Below, in pieces: positions 1 to 11,233 of a stretch of 64,000 nucleotides of DNA; position 1 is the stretch's first letter, and each line of letters begins with the position of its first letter. Source of the DNA: Astragalus membranaceus (Eukaryota; Streptophyta; Magnoliopsida; Fabales; Fabaceae); contig CM076851.1 in NCBI GenBank assembly GCA_039519185.1, forward strand, positions 36,191,799 through 36,255,798, written 5' to 3'. The notes beneath the pieces were generated by a model. It ran no database searches. It was given only the letters and a program-made list of their open reading frames with translations, and was not told the origin of the DNA. The position numbers were made by a program, and so were the translations under genes.

Positions 1-1224
1 CCGCAGGCCCCTCCTGGAACATCGCCTTCAGTGCTTGAAAGCTCATCTCACCTGCCATGTTATCTGCAGAAGTAAAAACAGAAATGAGTTAGCACAAGGA
101 AAAAAAAGGCAAGAAAGAAGAGACATCTAAGTATTTGTAACCGATCTGCCAATAGCAGGTGTCGCCCCGCCCGCCACGGCCAACGCCTACCTAGAGCTGC
201 TGTGACCTCATCCGAATTCTTTGCAACAACAAGGTTCCTTACCGAAATCGTCCCGCCCTCAAGGTAAGTAACCAAATTTCTGAGCTGCCGTAGTGTCTCT
301 TTGTCATCCTCGTCCAGGCGATCCTCTTTTACACTGTAGGTGGCTGGCCTCCTGTTGTAGTGGCTCTTCGACCAGGCGAAGGGAAATTTGGTCTCTTTAA
401 TACCACCTTTTTCGTTCGGAATGGCCACCGAGTTTATGGCATTAGAGTCAATTGGGGCGACCTAGAGGTAAGTATGCTTCCAAGGCTTCATTGAATCCGG
501 GAACGGGCGGAAGAACTTGTTACCAGCATGTGCCTTCAAGCTAAGATGCTCATGTCGCCTCATCTTGGTTCCCTTCTCTCCATGACGGCTTACCACAAAG
601 ATGGTGAAGAATAGCCTCCTAGAGCAAGACCTACCCATTTCCTCCATCAACAGCTCGAATGCTCGTAAAAAAACCCCAACCATTGGGATGTAGTTGAGAA
701 GGAGCGACTTCAAGATAACGTAGAGCCCGCCTTTGGAACTCGGTGAAGGGCAGTCGCGCACAGAGATTCTGCAACAGTGTTGAATACATTGTGAATTTAA
801 GTTCTTCTGGGACAGTGGCCACGTGCTCGCCCCGAGACACCCCCTCAACCAACCAGTCCTGATTGGGTGCCCCAACTAAGGATCGGTAAACGCCCAGTGC
901 CTCCGCCCCTAGCCTAATGATTGACTTAATCTCCCGCAACGACTCGGAGACCCAAGAGTAATCAATAATGCGGGGCGCAACTGACGCTTGCCCGCCTCGT
1001 TCCACGTTCCCCTGTGTAGGGACCACCTCTTCCACCTCCTCGATATGGCCGACCACTAAGTCTTCATCTTCCATCCCCTCGATCGATCCATCTCCCTGAG
1101 CATGTGGCGAGCTCACCACCTCAGGAGAAGAGGATTTCTCCGAAGAACTATCGAGTGAACTCTCTGTCGACGCTTCGGGAGACTGATCGGTCTCTGTAGT
1201 GGACCCAGATATTTCGGCCGACAT
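1..1224 (-). pseudogene. Antisense ORF of a Tat-type Ty3/gypsy element (putative gypsy-type transposon protein), broken
   Basis: The minus-strand reading frame starts at ATG 1222-1224 (MSAEISGSTT) with a Ser/Glu-rich acidic N-terminus. It is followed by a segment resembling the plant 'putative gypsy-type transposon' domain (FELLMEEMG, LFFTIFVVSRHGE, NKFFRPFPDSMK). The frame shifts by one base in a T-run near 668 (WGFF to RAFELL). An in-frame TAG stands at 462-464, after which the same frame continues (VAPIDSNAINS). A donor after EVTAAL near 190 and an acceptor at 63/64 suggest an intron, with the next exon running off the left edge. Proteins of this type are known as antisense ORFs between pol and the 3' LTR in Retand/RIRE2/Grande-like elements, which fits the plus-strand LTR at 1960. 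No function is known. The calls of frameshift and stop are direct; the family assignment is from memory of its motifs. Confidence 0.6.
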
Positions 1225-1594
1225 GGCCTCACTAGTTGCCGCACCCCGCGCGAAGTTTTGCAAGTTCGGGAGATCGCTCCGCCCGTGTAGTCTGCTTGGT
1301 TCTCGCTAGAATCTCGAACCTGCAGGAAAGGGGGCATATCATCAGGACTAGGTGCCTTAGGCCTGAGAAGGGGGATACAAGGTCGACACAGGTCCTGGCG
1401 CCCCCTCCCCGCCGTGCGGCCAAATTCTAACAAGATTAAGGGAATAGAGTATGCCGAAAGTATACCTGGAGAAAAATGACTTGGATAGGTCCAGAAGGGG
1501 AACACCTCGCCAGTTGACAGGAAGATAGTCGCTCTCGCCGGAAAGATAGTCGCTTTCGTCAGAAAATGCAATCGCCTGCGGAGCTCCGAAATTC

Positions 1595-1640
1595 TCGCAA
1601 AGGTAAACAATGAACAGGACACACTGCCCTTATATAATGG
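1595..1640 (-). promoter_or_regulatory. TATA box upstream of the antisense ORF
   Basis: On the minus strand TTATATAAG lies at 1637-1629, about 405 bases upstream of ATG 1224. It would give a 5' UTR of about 370 bases starting near 1600. It suggests that the antisense ORF has its own promoter. This is inference from motif and spacing only. Confidence 0.4.
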
Positions 1641-1959
1641 GCCTCAAGGTAGATCGTGGGCCGAAAACGAAGCAACACGTCCCTTCACCTCGAGCAGTGC
1701 AATCTGACATCAGAATAGCCATATCGACTGGGCGCCATCATTTCGCGCCACTCTCGAGCAATGCAAACATCACTTCCATTAATCATCGCATAGTCCCCAA
1801 GATAAGCACGTGGCAGCGTTCGAGTGGCGTAGAAGCCACGCCATCAAGGAACCAAGATTAGCCCTCGAGTAGGGCAGTACACCGATCTACCCTGGCGAGC
1901 TGAAACTGGGGGCATCAAGCCTGAACCCGCCCTCCGGACGACTTCGGCTTGGGGGTAAC

Positions 1960-2285
1960 TGTTCTGGGTTGGGCCGAGGGCCCAACTCACGGGAGTGGCC
2001 CAATCCAACCCGAGGAACTGTAGTAGGGAACCACCAGCGCGCTTAAATACAAGCTTGGGGCACCTCAATGGCTGAGATGAAGCTGCATGATCCGACGGCT
2101 GGGAAGCACCGCTGAGCCCTATAAATAGAGATCAACCCCTCACAAAAAAGGTACACACATTCTATCCCATCTCATATTCCCTGCTTTGACTTTTTCCCTC
2201 CCGACTTGGGCGTCGGAGTGTCTTTGCAGGTACACCCGTCGGCTCTGCTCGCGACCTCATCGTCCCACCAGAACGATCCACATTA
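1960..2285 (+). mobile_element. Plus-oriented LTR of a Tat-type Ty3/gypsy element (3' LTR, right end approximate)
   Basis: The segment has the layout of a Tat-lineage LTR. A purine tract (GGCTTGGGGGTAAC) sits just before TGTTCTGGG at 1960. There is a TATA box TATAAATA near 2120, and downstream a stretch reading CTTGGGCGTCGGAGTGTC, a hallmark near the end of such LTRs. The body of the element would lie to the left of the window. The exact right border and target duplication could not be fixed because the partner LTR is not visible. Confidence 0.5.
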
Positions 2286-2617
2286 ACCCGTTCTAACCCT
2301 TGGGTGACCAAGGTACAGATCATACCTGAATGTTATTGTTTTACCTACATCAATCGTAAAATGTGACTCTCTAAACCACATTCTCGCTTTCTTGTTATTC
2401 TTCTTAGCATAGTGTGACTTTGTTTGGTAAAAAACATTGAAATGCAGATAAGGTTGGCCAACCTTTAATTGCGAATTAGATTGGGCTAGTTTGGGACCCG
2501 ACAAAAACTAGGTTAAGGGACCCGACAAAAACTGAAGTATATGTCCCTCACAAAATCATAGTACAACTTTCTGTTCACCTCAAAAAAATAAAATATTATT
2601 TTTATTTCTTATTCAAT

Positions 2618-2812
2618 TATTTTTTTCTCTCTCTCCTATCTGTCTTCTATATCTTATCTCTCTCTCTCTCTCTCCTCTTTTATTACTCACTCTCTCTCTC
2701 CTTTCTCCGCACTCTTTATCTCTCTCCTCTCATCTCTCTTCTATTTTCTCATCTCATGACCTCTCTCTCCCCCATCTCTCTCTTCTATCTTCTCTCCCTC
2801 GCATTTTTCTTT
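2618..2812. repeat. CT-rich polypyrimidine tract
   Basis: About 200 bases of almost pure C/T on the plus strand, with several runs of the dinucleotide CT. No coding potential is seen here or in the rest of 2290-2860. Confidence 0.8.
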
Positions 2813-2869
2813 ACAATTTTCTAATCATATAATATTATATATTATGTTTTTTTATAATCATAATATATA

Positions 2870-3419
2870 GGCAAAATTATACTAGAGGTCCTTTAAATTA
2901 TTTAATTGTAACAAGTTGGTCCTTTAAGTTTTTTTTCGTACCACTTAAGTCCTTTAAGTTACATAATGTATACACCGTTAGTCCTTTTTTCATTTTTCAT
3001 TACAAAAAACCCAAGTTGGCACTAATAGAGCTGACGTGGTCGTGACGGAATCTACGTATCATCTGTCTCGTAGCAATTTGGTCATTTAAGACTTCCGTCA
3101 TGTAATAATTTGGTCCTTTTAACTTAAATGAAAAAGAAGATGAACCATTTTTTTTTAATTTTTAAGTTGAAAGTACCAAATTGTTACATGACAGTAGTCT
3201 TAAATGACCAGATTGTAACCAGATAGATGACACGTAGACTCCGTCATGGCCACGCCAGCTCTATTAGTGTCAACTTGGGTTTTTTGTAACGAAAAATGAA
3301 AAACGGACTAACGGTGTACACATTATGTAACTTAAATGACCTAAGTGGTACGAAAAAAACTTAAAGGACTAACTTGTTACAATTAAATAACTTAAAGGAC
3401 ATCTAGTGTAATTTTTGCC
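2870..3419. mobile_element. Mutator-type MITE with long terminal inverted repeats
   Basis: A 550-bp foldback element. Its left arm starts GGCAAAATTATACTAGAGG and its right arm ends TCTAGTGTAATTTTTGCC. The arms (each about 250 bp) pair almost completely, leaving only a short AT-rich centre near 3150. It is flanked by a perfect 9-bp target duplication TAATATATA (2861-2869 and 3420-3428). Long TIRs plus a 9-bp TSD are typical of Mutator-like elements. It has no coding capacity. Confidence 0.88.
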
Positions 3420-3428
3420 TAATATATA

Positions 3429-4055
3429 TTATGTAAAATCATTATAAACATCATAAAGAGAATTATAGTAAGTTTTATATTTTTTGTTTGTATTGTCCAT
3501 TGTCCACGAACCAGTGTACGACACAAAAAGTTTGTCCAATACTGTTTGGTCCATACTTATCTATTTTGCAAATCAAACGAACCCTAAGAGTCCAATCCAG
3601 ACTAAAGGACAAACCCATGGTTCTTATTGGAAAAGAAAAAAAAGCACACACCCTTCGTGTCTGGCCTAAATTTTCAATTCTAGGTTCATGGGCAATTCAA
3701 GCTAATCCTCACATGCATCAAGTAGGCATGTAACATACATAATCATTTGCATGACTTTACTTAAAAGTTCAAAGATTTTGGGAAGATTGGTTTGTGATAA
3801 CATTTATTAGTGAGAGGCACGCTAGACTTTTATTAGTGAAAGGCCATGCATAATGTATAAGTGTTTGTTGTGTCATAAATCATGAGCACTAGTTTTGTCC
3901 TCATCACTCATAACATTACAAAGACAAATTAATTTATGGTGCTTAATTAACAATAGCTTGTTGTTATGTGATACTACTTAGTATTAAATCCCCCAAGGTG
4001 GGGAATCTTTGTTCTGTTTTTCCTCAAGAATTGTATCTCTCTTTGAGATCAAAGA
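3429..4055. other. Intergenic and 5' flank of the DUF1218 gene
   Basis: AT-rich sequence upstream of the gene that starts at 4056. Short overlapping frames at 3484-3733 show no family motif. I see no clear TATA box at a fixed distance, and nothing else recognisable. Confidence 0.5.
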
Positions 4056-5657
4056 ATGGCAACCACACATGCAGACCTAGAACCAAGTAGAAGTAAAACA
4101 GATTTGAGTAGCAAAACAGGAGTCTTCTTTATGGTTCTAACAATTTTATTAGGCATTTTGTGTTTTTCCCTATCTCTCATAGCAGATGCCACACGATCTG
4201 AGGTACAATTTTATATTATGTTTCAGAATTAGAAAAAAAATTTCATACGTCTCATATTGTTTGTTGTTTTAGCAAAATGAGTTTTTCCGAAAGGGGTGGG
4301 GGAAATGTTAGTTTCTAGGGTTTAAACCCCAGACCTCCTTCTTACTCCTCCGGTATCTTTTAGCTCGACAACTGAGTTACCTACTTGGGATAATGAATTA
4401 TTTAATATTGCTTTTCCACTCATATATAGTACTCTTTTTTATTCTAAGAGTTTTACACATGTAGTAAATGACTCACGTTTATTTAAGTAGAGAGATAAAA
4501 GGTTAAATGGTAAACTATTCAACACTTTTTATAAAATTTAGACTATTAATTATATATCTTAAAGGTGTGCCAAAACCTAAAACCTAAAAGCAAGCAAAAT
4601 GGAATGGAGATTTTGTTATGAAGTTTAATATAATTTGGTGTGTGGCAGGTGATATGGATGAATAGCAGTGGAAAAGAAAAGGGAGATAAATCTGAATGTG
4701 TTTATAATAGTAATGGGAATATTCCTTTGCTATGTGCTGCTTCAGCATTTGTTGCACTAGGAATTGCTATTGTGGTGGAACATACTTACATGTTGTTTGC
4801 AATGAATAAATCATCCCCTTCTCCTTGGGATCTTGATTCTTCTTCTGCCAAGTCCCTAAAATGGCAGGCTGGTATTTTCTTCTTCATAACTTGGTAAGAG
4901 AAATTTATTCTTGTTTTTCCTATATGCTTCATTCATTACATGAAATTTAGTTCCTTCTTCATGTTTGCTTGTTAATTTTGAGAGAGTTTTCCTAACTTAG
5001 AATTGAAAGTTTTTACTAGTGTCGTACAAGGATCATCAATTTCCAAACCAGCCCTCCTTATGTTGAATTGCTTCCAATTTCAAGTCGGGTCGGGATTCCT
5101 TGTGTTAATAAGAGCATGCACTCATCGTCGTTACAGAATCCAAACCGTCTAACTAAGATCAGATAGTCCCAAGGAGATAGCTTGGTTGGTAGGCTAAGAG
5201 ACACCAGAGGAGTTTAAAGCTGGAGGTCCAGAGTTCAAATTCGAAAATCTAACAATTCCCCCACCTCCCCTAATTATTTAATCACTAACATTGCACTATC
5301 AAACAAATTAATGTTGACCCTAACAATTACAATTGCGACCGCATAGAAAGTAGCTCAAGCATAAGTAAAAAACATACGAATTTAACACTTGTTACATGTT
5401 GTAGGATTTGTTTTGCAATTGCGGAGATATTGTTGTTTGGAGGACTTATTGTAGAGTTAGGACACCGGAAGAATTGGTCCACACCTAGAACCAGTTGTCA
5501 TACCGTCAAAAAAGGTTTGTTTTCTGTTGCTGGGGCATTTGGTTTAACAGCAGTCTTCCTAGCTGCCGGTATATACCTAACAGAACGACGTGCACAAAAA
5601 ATATCAGAGGAGCGAGCAAATATTAGAAGAGAAGTATTTGAAGCATCTTCATTCTAG
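4056..5657 (+). CDS. DUF1218 four-helix membrane protein (VCC/DEAL-like family), intact, three exons
   Basis: Exons 4056-4202, 4649-4893 and 5405-5657 join in frame with GT-AG borders to give 214 residues. The start MATTHADLEP is the first ATG of the open frame. Four hydrophobic spans are visible: about residues 23-45 (VFFMVLTILLGILCFSLSLI), 74-100, 127-153 (spanning the exon 2/3 junction, ITW-ICFAIAEILL) and 173-195 (FSVAGAFGLTAVFLAAGIYL). The loop after helix 1 has a cysteine (SECVYN), and the basic tail ends TERRAQKISEERANIRREV. This matches plant DUF1218 proteins, some of which (VCC/DESIGUAL in Arabidopsis) affect vein pattern and leaf symmetry, probably at the ER or plasma membrane. No lesion is seen. 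Each intron carries a SINE. The exact paralogue and role are not known. Confidence 0.88.
4281..4390 (-). mobile_element. tRNA-derived SINE in intron 1 of the DUF1218 gene
   Basis: Read on the minus strand, an A-box-like stretch (GGTAACTCAGTTGTCGAGC) is followed about 45 bases later by a B-box-like stretch (GGTCTGGGGTTTAAACCC), then ACATTTCCCCCACCCCTTT. The tail resembles that of the copy at 5166, so both probably belong to one family. Borders are approximate. Confidence 0.6.
5166..5276 (+). mobile_element. tRNA-derived SINE in intron 2 of the DUF1218 gene
   Basis: A-box-like ATAGCTTGGTTGGTAGGCT and B-box-like GGTCCAGAGTTCAAATTC with normal spacing, followed by ACAATTCCCCCACCTCCCC. It cannot fold as a functional tRNA over its whole length. 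Borders are approximate and no clear TSD was seen. Confidence 0.6.
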
Positions 5658-6047
5658 CCAGGCTAGCTTCTTCATGTAGATCACCTCAAAGAGATATCAC
5701 ATTTGTTGACGGGAAGAATCTCACAACCAAAGAGAGCCAAAATGAGTTTCCATTATTTGTATTTGTTGGTTGATTTATTAAAATATAATAAAAGGAAAAA
5801 TATTTTTTATAAATTAAATTCTTTTTTCTGAAACAATTGGTTATAAAACTAGAATTGATAGAGAGTTTATGTTTTCTCTTAACAAAATGAATTTGATTTA
5901 ACAATAGTTTACTCTATAAAAGAATCCCTACGTTACTTTTGTTTTTGTGACAGTGAATATAGAAATTCATTTCTAAATGGTTTTTATATAGCCCCTTATT
6001 ATTTATTGCATTGAAACCACTAAACTTCTGTTACTATCCAATATCCA
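5658..6047. other. 3' flank of the DUF1218 gene
   Basis: AT-rich sequence up to the LINE junction. It probably includes the 3' UTR. No other feature is seen. Confidence 0.5.
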
Positions 6048-6059
6048 TTTGATCATGTT

Positions 6060-8933
6060 TTTTTTTTAAACTCACACATCCATTAAATAAAACGTGGAAC
6101 GTTGCCAACAGTGGCCAAAACATCAGAGTTTTGTAGACATTCAACTGGGGGAGGGCCCAACCAGCGATTACGACCATGTCTATTTGCAAAGGAAACTAAC
6201 TTATGAGCCATACAATTTTCATTTCTCCTAATAAAAGCCAGATTAGAGTTTGGTACAGAATTATCCCTTTCAGAGCTTCCACAAAGGATCAACTCTGTTG
6301 TTGGATGAGCTTGGATTATCCCTTTCATTAACCTCACAAAGGGCATGATAAGCTGTTTTGACAGAATAGTTTCCATCACGCTCCATCCACTAAGACAGTT
6401 TATCCCCTGGAAGCCTTAGAGAAAGAGGAGTGTTGAGGATCTTTGATGCTTCACAAGAGTTGAAGAACTTGTAAATTTTATCCCAGTTCCAGCATCTAAG
6501 ATCAGGGTCAATGAGATCAGAAACAAGGGCCTCCTCCTCTAAGTTGTTGTCCACCAGCCTTGATTTAATTAGTGATCCATCCCCAAGCCATTTATGTTTC
6601 CAAATTTTTGCAGTATTCCCATTGCCAATGATCCATTTTCCACCCAAGTCTACAAGGCTTCTAGCATTTATAATACTCCTCCAGGCATAACTAGGTTGAA
6701 ACCCCACTCCAGCCTCCATGAACTTGCCTCTAGGGAAGTATCTGCTCTTGAAGACATCTCCAAGCAGGGATCCTTCTTTTGTCACCAACCTCCAGCAGTG
6801 CTTGCCCAAGAGGGCTTTATTGAATTCCTTGAAGCCTCTGAAGCCCGTACCACCAGTGGACTTAGGCTTTGACAACCTGCTCCAACTCATCCAGTGTATT
6901 TTCATGTTCTCATTCTCAGTTCCCCATCAAAATTTGGCCAACATTGAATCAATTTCCTTACAGCACTCACTAGGCATCTCAAAGAAGCTGAGAATGTAGT
7001 TGGGAATTGCTTGAGCAGCTGCTTTGATCAGTGTTTCCTTACCTGCTCGAGAAAGACATTTCTCCTTACAACCTTTCAACTTCTTCCAGATTCTTTCCAT
7101 GACAAATGAGAAGATAACCTTCTTTGATCTTCCAAAAGGAACTGTAAAACCAAGGTATCTTGACTGAGCCTACACTGCCTTAACTCCCATCATTTCACTG
7201 ATCATTTCTTTATCATTTGATTGCACATTTCGGCAAACGAGGCTTCAGATTTATCAAGGTTAACAACCTGACCAGAGGCTAATTCGTAGGTGTGAAGGAC
7301 TTCAAGGATTGTTCTAGCTTCAGTAGCGGTAGCTCTAGAGAACAGAAGGCTGTCATCAGCAAAGAACAAATGTGAGATTTGAGGAGCTTGTCTAGCTATT
7401 TTCAGGCCATGGATTTTCTTGTCTTCCACACACTTATAGAGCATCCGTGAAAGAACATCAGCACACAGAATAAACAAGTAAGGAGACATGGGATCTCCTT
7501 GTCTCAACCCTCTCTAAGGAGAGAAGGTAGAGCTAGGGTGCCCATTTATGAGAATTTGGTAAGTGAACGTAGAGATGCAGCTCACAATAAGGGTCACCAT
7601 AGTAGCAGGATATCCCATAGCATTCAGAATTTTCTGGACAAAATTCCACTCCAAGCGTTCATAAGCCTTAGACATATCCAATTTTAGAGCCATGACCCCC
7701 TTCTTTCCTTTGTTCTTCTTTTTGATCCAATGGAAGCATTCCATGGAAATAAGGGCATTATCTGTAATTAGTCTCCCTTGAACAAAAGCAGACTGCTCAG
7801 GGTCCACAACAGAGGGAGGGGTATGCTTAATTCTATTGGCTAGGACCTTAGTGATGATTTTCATGGTGACATTGCAAAGACTTATGGGCTTGTAATCCTT
7901 GGGGGTAGTTGGATGCTTACATTTGGGAATTAGAGTAATAAATGTCTTGTTCAAATCAACAGGAGACCTCTGATTGTTAAGGACAGCCAGGAGGTAATGT
8001 GCCAAATCAATAAATGTCTTGTGCAAATCAATAAATGTGCCAATATGTTTGGTAAAACAAAGCAGGTAATCCATCAGGCCCAGGGGCTTTGAGGGGGTGC
8101 ATCTGCCCAATGGCTTCCTGAACCTCAGTGGATGTGAAACTTCTAGAACACCACTCAATGTGCTCCTCAGACAGCTTCCCTTTCACTGATTCACAAATGT
8201 TCTCACAGTCAGTCGATAAGGAAGAGAAAAATAGCCCTTTGAAGTAGTCCATTATAACCCTTTCCACTTTATCATCACCTCTCCACCACACACCATTATT
8301 ATTTGAGTTTCCCAATGTAGTTTACTTTGTGTCTCTGACTAGCCTTTCCATGAAAGAACTTGGTATTCTTGTCCCCATCCTTCAACCACACAGCTCTACT
8401 CCTTTGTCTCCACATAGTCTCTTGAGTTTTAAGAAGAGCCTCATGTTGGGATTCAAGAAGTTTATATCTCTGAATGTCCACCACAGAGATTGTTATCATT
8501 TAACTGCTTTTCCAACCTTTGAATTTCCTTCTTTATCTTCCCCAAATTGTGGTCTTCAAACTCCTTCTCCAAACCACTCATCATATGAATTTTCTCCACT
8601 GCAGAAACACCAGATTGTCTCCAGTGTCTTCTGATAATGCCTTCATACTTCTCTTCATGGGACTAGCTCTCCTCAAACCTAAAGAGTTTAGGGCAAATTC
8701 TTCGATCTCTGCTTTTGGGCGCCTATAATTGTATTAAGAGGGCAACATGGTCTGACCTAAACCTAGGGAGGTGGGTGATTTTAACAGGGGAAAATCTGTT
8801 GATCAAGCTAGCATTACCAAGCCCCTGTCCAACCTAGTTTGGATGTTTACATTGCCTTCTCTTCCGTTAGACCAGGTGAAAGGATTAAAAGCTATCCAAC
8901 CTAGCTTGGATGTTTTCATTGCCTTCTCTTCCG
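6060..8933 (-). pseudogene. Decayed LINE (non-LTR retrotransposon): reverse transcriptase and 3' domain
   Basis: Minus-strand pieces in order. Near 8499-8300 is the region before RT (WLKDGDKNTKFFHGKA). Around 8158-8028 is HPLKAPGPDGLPALFYQ. At 7950-7514 are the RT core motifs KPISLCNV, FVQGRLITDN and LDMSKAYERLEW. A stop near 7515 comes just before RQGDPMSPYLFILC, and 7380-7350 holds the catalytic FADDSLLF. Then come a C-terminal SWSRLSKPKSTGGTGFRG segment and an RNase-H-like tail (MAHKLVSFANRHGRNRW, 6220-6160). Several frameshifts and an internal deletion near 6385 make it non-functional. A T-run at 6058-6069 is the poly(A) tail of the minus strand. A 12-bp repeat TTTGATCATGTT at 6048-6059 and 8934-8945 may be the target duplication, but a tandem repeat at the 5' side blurs that border. 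Confidence 0.85.
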
Positions 8934-8965
8934 TTTGATCATGTTAATGGATTTCAAAGCTATTC
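8829..8965. repeat. Short tandem duplication at the 5' side of the LINE
   Basis: Two copies of a unit of about 67 bp begin at 8829 and 8896 (CCAACCTAGTTTGGATG / CCAACCTAGCTTGGATG). The second copy runs across the proposed LINE border at 8934 with weaker similarity. Confidence 0.6.
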
Positions 8966-8966
8966 A

Positions 8967-11100
8967 AAAGCATTAAAAGGCTTACGTTATTATATGCATT
9001 GTCACATCTTTAATAGCACCAACGGATTTGTCTTATAATTGAGTTTATAAAATTCAAAAGTTTGGAAGCGAAAAAGGTGTGAAAAACAAAACATTTTTTT
9101 AAGAAAGATAGAGAGATATGAGCTGAACGTGAATTGCAATTTTTAGAGAGAAAGAAAAAAAGAAGAAAAAATAATAAGAATACTGAGCAGTAAATTAAAG
9201 AGAAGGGGGTGTGAGTTTGATGGTTTTCCTAGGTGCAGAGAAGACCATATTTTCTGAGAAGGCTGTTTTATCTTGGGGACGACGAGGCTAGGAGAGACTG
9301 CTTGCACACCTTGGGCAGAGCCGCGAAACGTCTTAAAGAGAGCGACCTAGTCCGCGATTCAGCCTATTTTGTTTGTGTTCGTCAGTATGTCCGTAATTGT
9401 TCCAGCAGTATTTCCTAAAAAATATGAGAAAGACTAATGAAAGAAAATAAGGACAAAAAATAAAGAAGTAAAGAAAATCAAGAAGTAGTTCACACAACCA
9501 AGGAATACCAATAACTACCCATTTCTTGCATTACACTCCAATTTCCAATCATGAAGACTACAAGCTCATTTGGTCATGCAAAACTAATATTATTCTTCCT
9601 ATGATAAACCCATTGTTTGGTCATTCATGGTTATTGGTACTCTTGCTTATTTTACAGGTCCACAATATTAACGTTTGGTCACAATTAATTATTTATTTTG
9701 CATACAAATGTTCTACTCCTGATATGGGATTAAGCATAATAAAGTTAATACAATCGACACAATAACAATGAAATTGAATTAAAACTGATTCATGGATATT
9801 AAGACAAAACAATAAGTGTTCTTAGTAAACACGATCTACCTAGGTAGGCCCTTGAAGAGAGTTTAACTACTAATATTCGTAAGAAAAACAAAGCATAAGC
9901 AGATATCATAATTACAAAATAAGATAAGAACGAGTAGGAACATCTCTTCATGTGCTCTGAACTCCAACATCCACTTGTAGCTCTCAAAATTGGTCATCGC
10001 AGCTCTCTAGCATAAAACTGGTTGTAAAACTGACCGAACTCTGCATGTGTATCTATAGTGAGTGGCCAATTGTGAGTTGCAGACACACATGCACAGTTGT
10101 GCTTACCTCCATCGCATGGTCATGCATCCCTTTAACTAGTGCTTGAGTGAGCTAGGTCCGACAGGAGGTTATGATAGCTCTGCAATATGTGTATAGTTTG
10201 ATGTTTTTTTATTTAGTTTTTCGTTATTTATCTTTCATATTTAAGATAGCTTTCGAAGTAGAATAACATTATTTTCAATAGTGAGTTCAAAGACTTCGGT
10301 TAGTTGATTTGGTGTTTTTTGGGATACTTGGTACTTTTAAACCTTCCAATTTTTGTGTCCATCACTTAGCTAGGTAGGGAGATCACCAAGAAACCCAAAG
10401 GAAGCGAAAAGAAAACCTCCAATTTATGTTTTGTCGTCTAGCGAACCAAGCAACTTGCCTAGCAACGCAATAGAGAAAAGAAGAGAAGTTTCTGTGCAGT
10501 TTCACCTCGCGATGGAGCTGCATCGTCTTGCAGTCAAGGCAAAATTTGGCCCATCGCCCTCACGATGGAGTCGCATCGCCTCACGATGGACTGCAGTTTT
10601 GACAGCATATAAGGCCAAAAACATGAAAAATTAGGGCATCTCGAAATTGGGGCGAACCAAGGAGTTTGGAGCTCGTGACGGCTAGGATTCAGATCCCATT
10701 GACCTCCACTGATGATTCAAGCTTGGGAACAAGATATGATAAGTGACAAGGATTGACTAATCTTATCGTGCTCGTTTAACAAACGTTAAACTAATACATG
10801 ATATGATAAACTTATTATATCATGTATTTTTATTCAGACCATCAAAGAGATACTAACAATTTGATCTTGACAAATTGAGCCAAAAGTTTAGAAATCTTTA
10901 TTCTTAATATTATTTTATTAGGCATTAGGCAAATCTTCGTGGTTAGTAGTTAATTAGGGAGAAGCAAAAATACTAGTTTCTAATATTTGAATCATAAACA
11001 TCATTCTTCAAACTCTTCCACGTTTCTTAGCTTGCCAAGTGAGCCACATTTTTTGGACTATTTCTCTTTGTTTTTTGACAATTGGACCAATTTCTCTTTA
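8967..11100. other. Intergenic region without recognised genes
   Basis: Short frames at 9233-9418, 9526-9765 and 10431-10634 have no motif that I recognise and no gene structure. A GC-richer stretch at 9230-9400 and another at 10490-10600 (repeated CGATGGAG motifs) may be remains of transposons, but I cannot name a family. Confidence 0.4.
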
Positions 11101-11107
11101 GCTCGCT

Positions 11108-11233
11108 CTTTCTTTTTCGTTTCATTTTGATCCATGCCGTTAGTTTTTGTTAACGAATGCCACACTGACAGTTAACTGCTGACGTGGCGACTTAAATTTA
11201 TTAAATGACGTGGCATTCATTAATTGAGGTGAC
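11108..11233 (+). repeat. Left inverted terminus of an older Mutator-like element
   Basis: About 125 bp (CGTTTCATTTTGATCC... CCGTTAGTTTTTGTTAACG... CTGACGTGGCG... CATTCATTAATTGAGGTG) matches the reverse complement of 36292-36415. The outermost end present on the right (TTTAGCC at 36512) was not found on the left, so this side is diverged or truncated. Confidence 0.6.

Noticed and set aside
5166..5276. tRNA gene
   Set aside because: A and B boxes are present but the sequence does not fold as a cloverleaf and carries extra 3' sequence shared with a second copy; SINE is the better call.
6048..8945. Certain LINE borders from the 12-bp repeat TTTGATCATGTT
   Set aside because: The repeat is exact, but the right copy lies in a diverged tandem duplication, so I give it only as a possible target duplication.
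9233..9418. Short basic ORF in a GC-richer stretch
   Set aside because: No motif recognised and no supporting structure; I cannot tell whether it belongs to a transposon.
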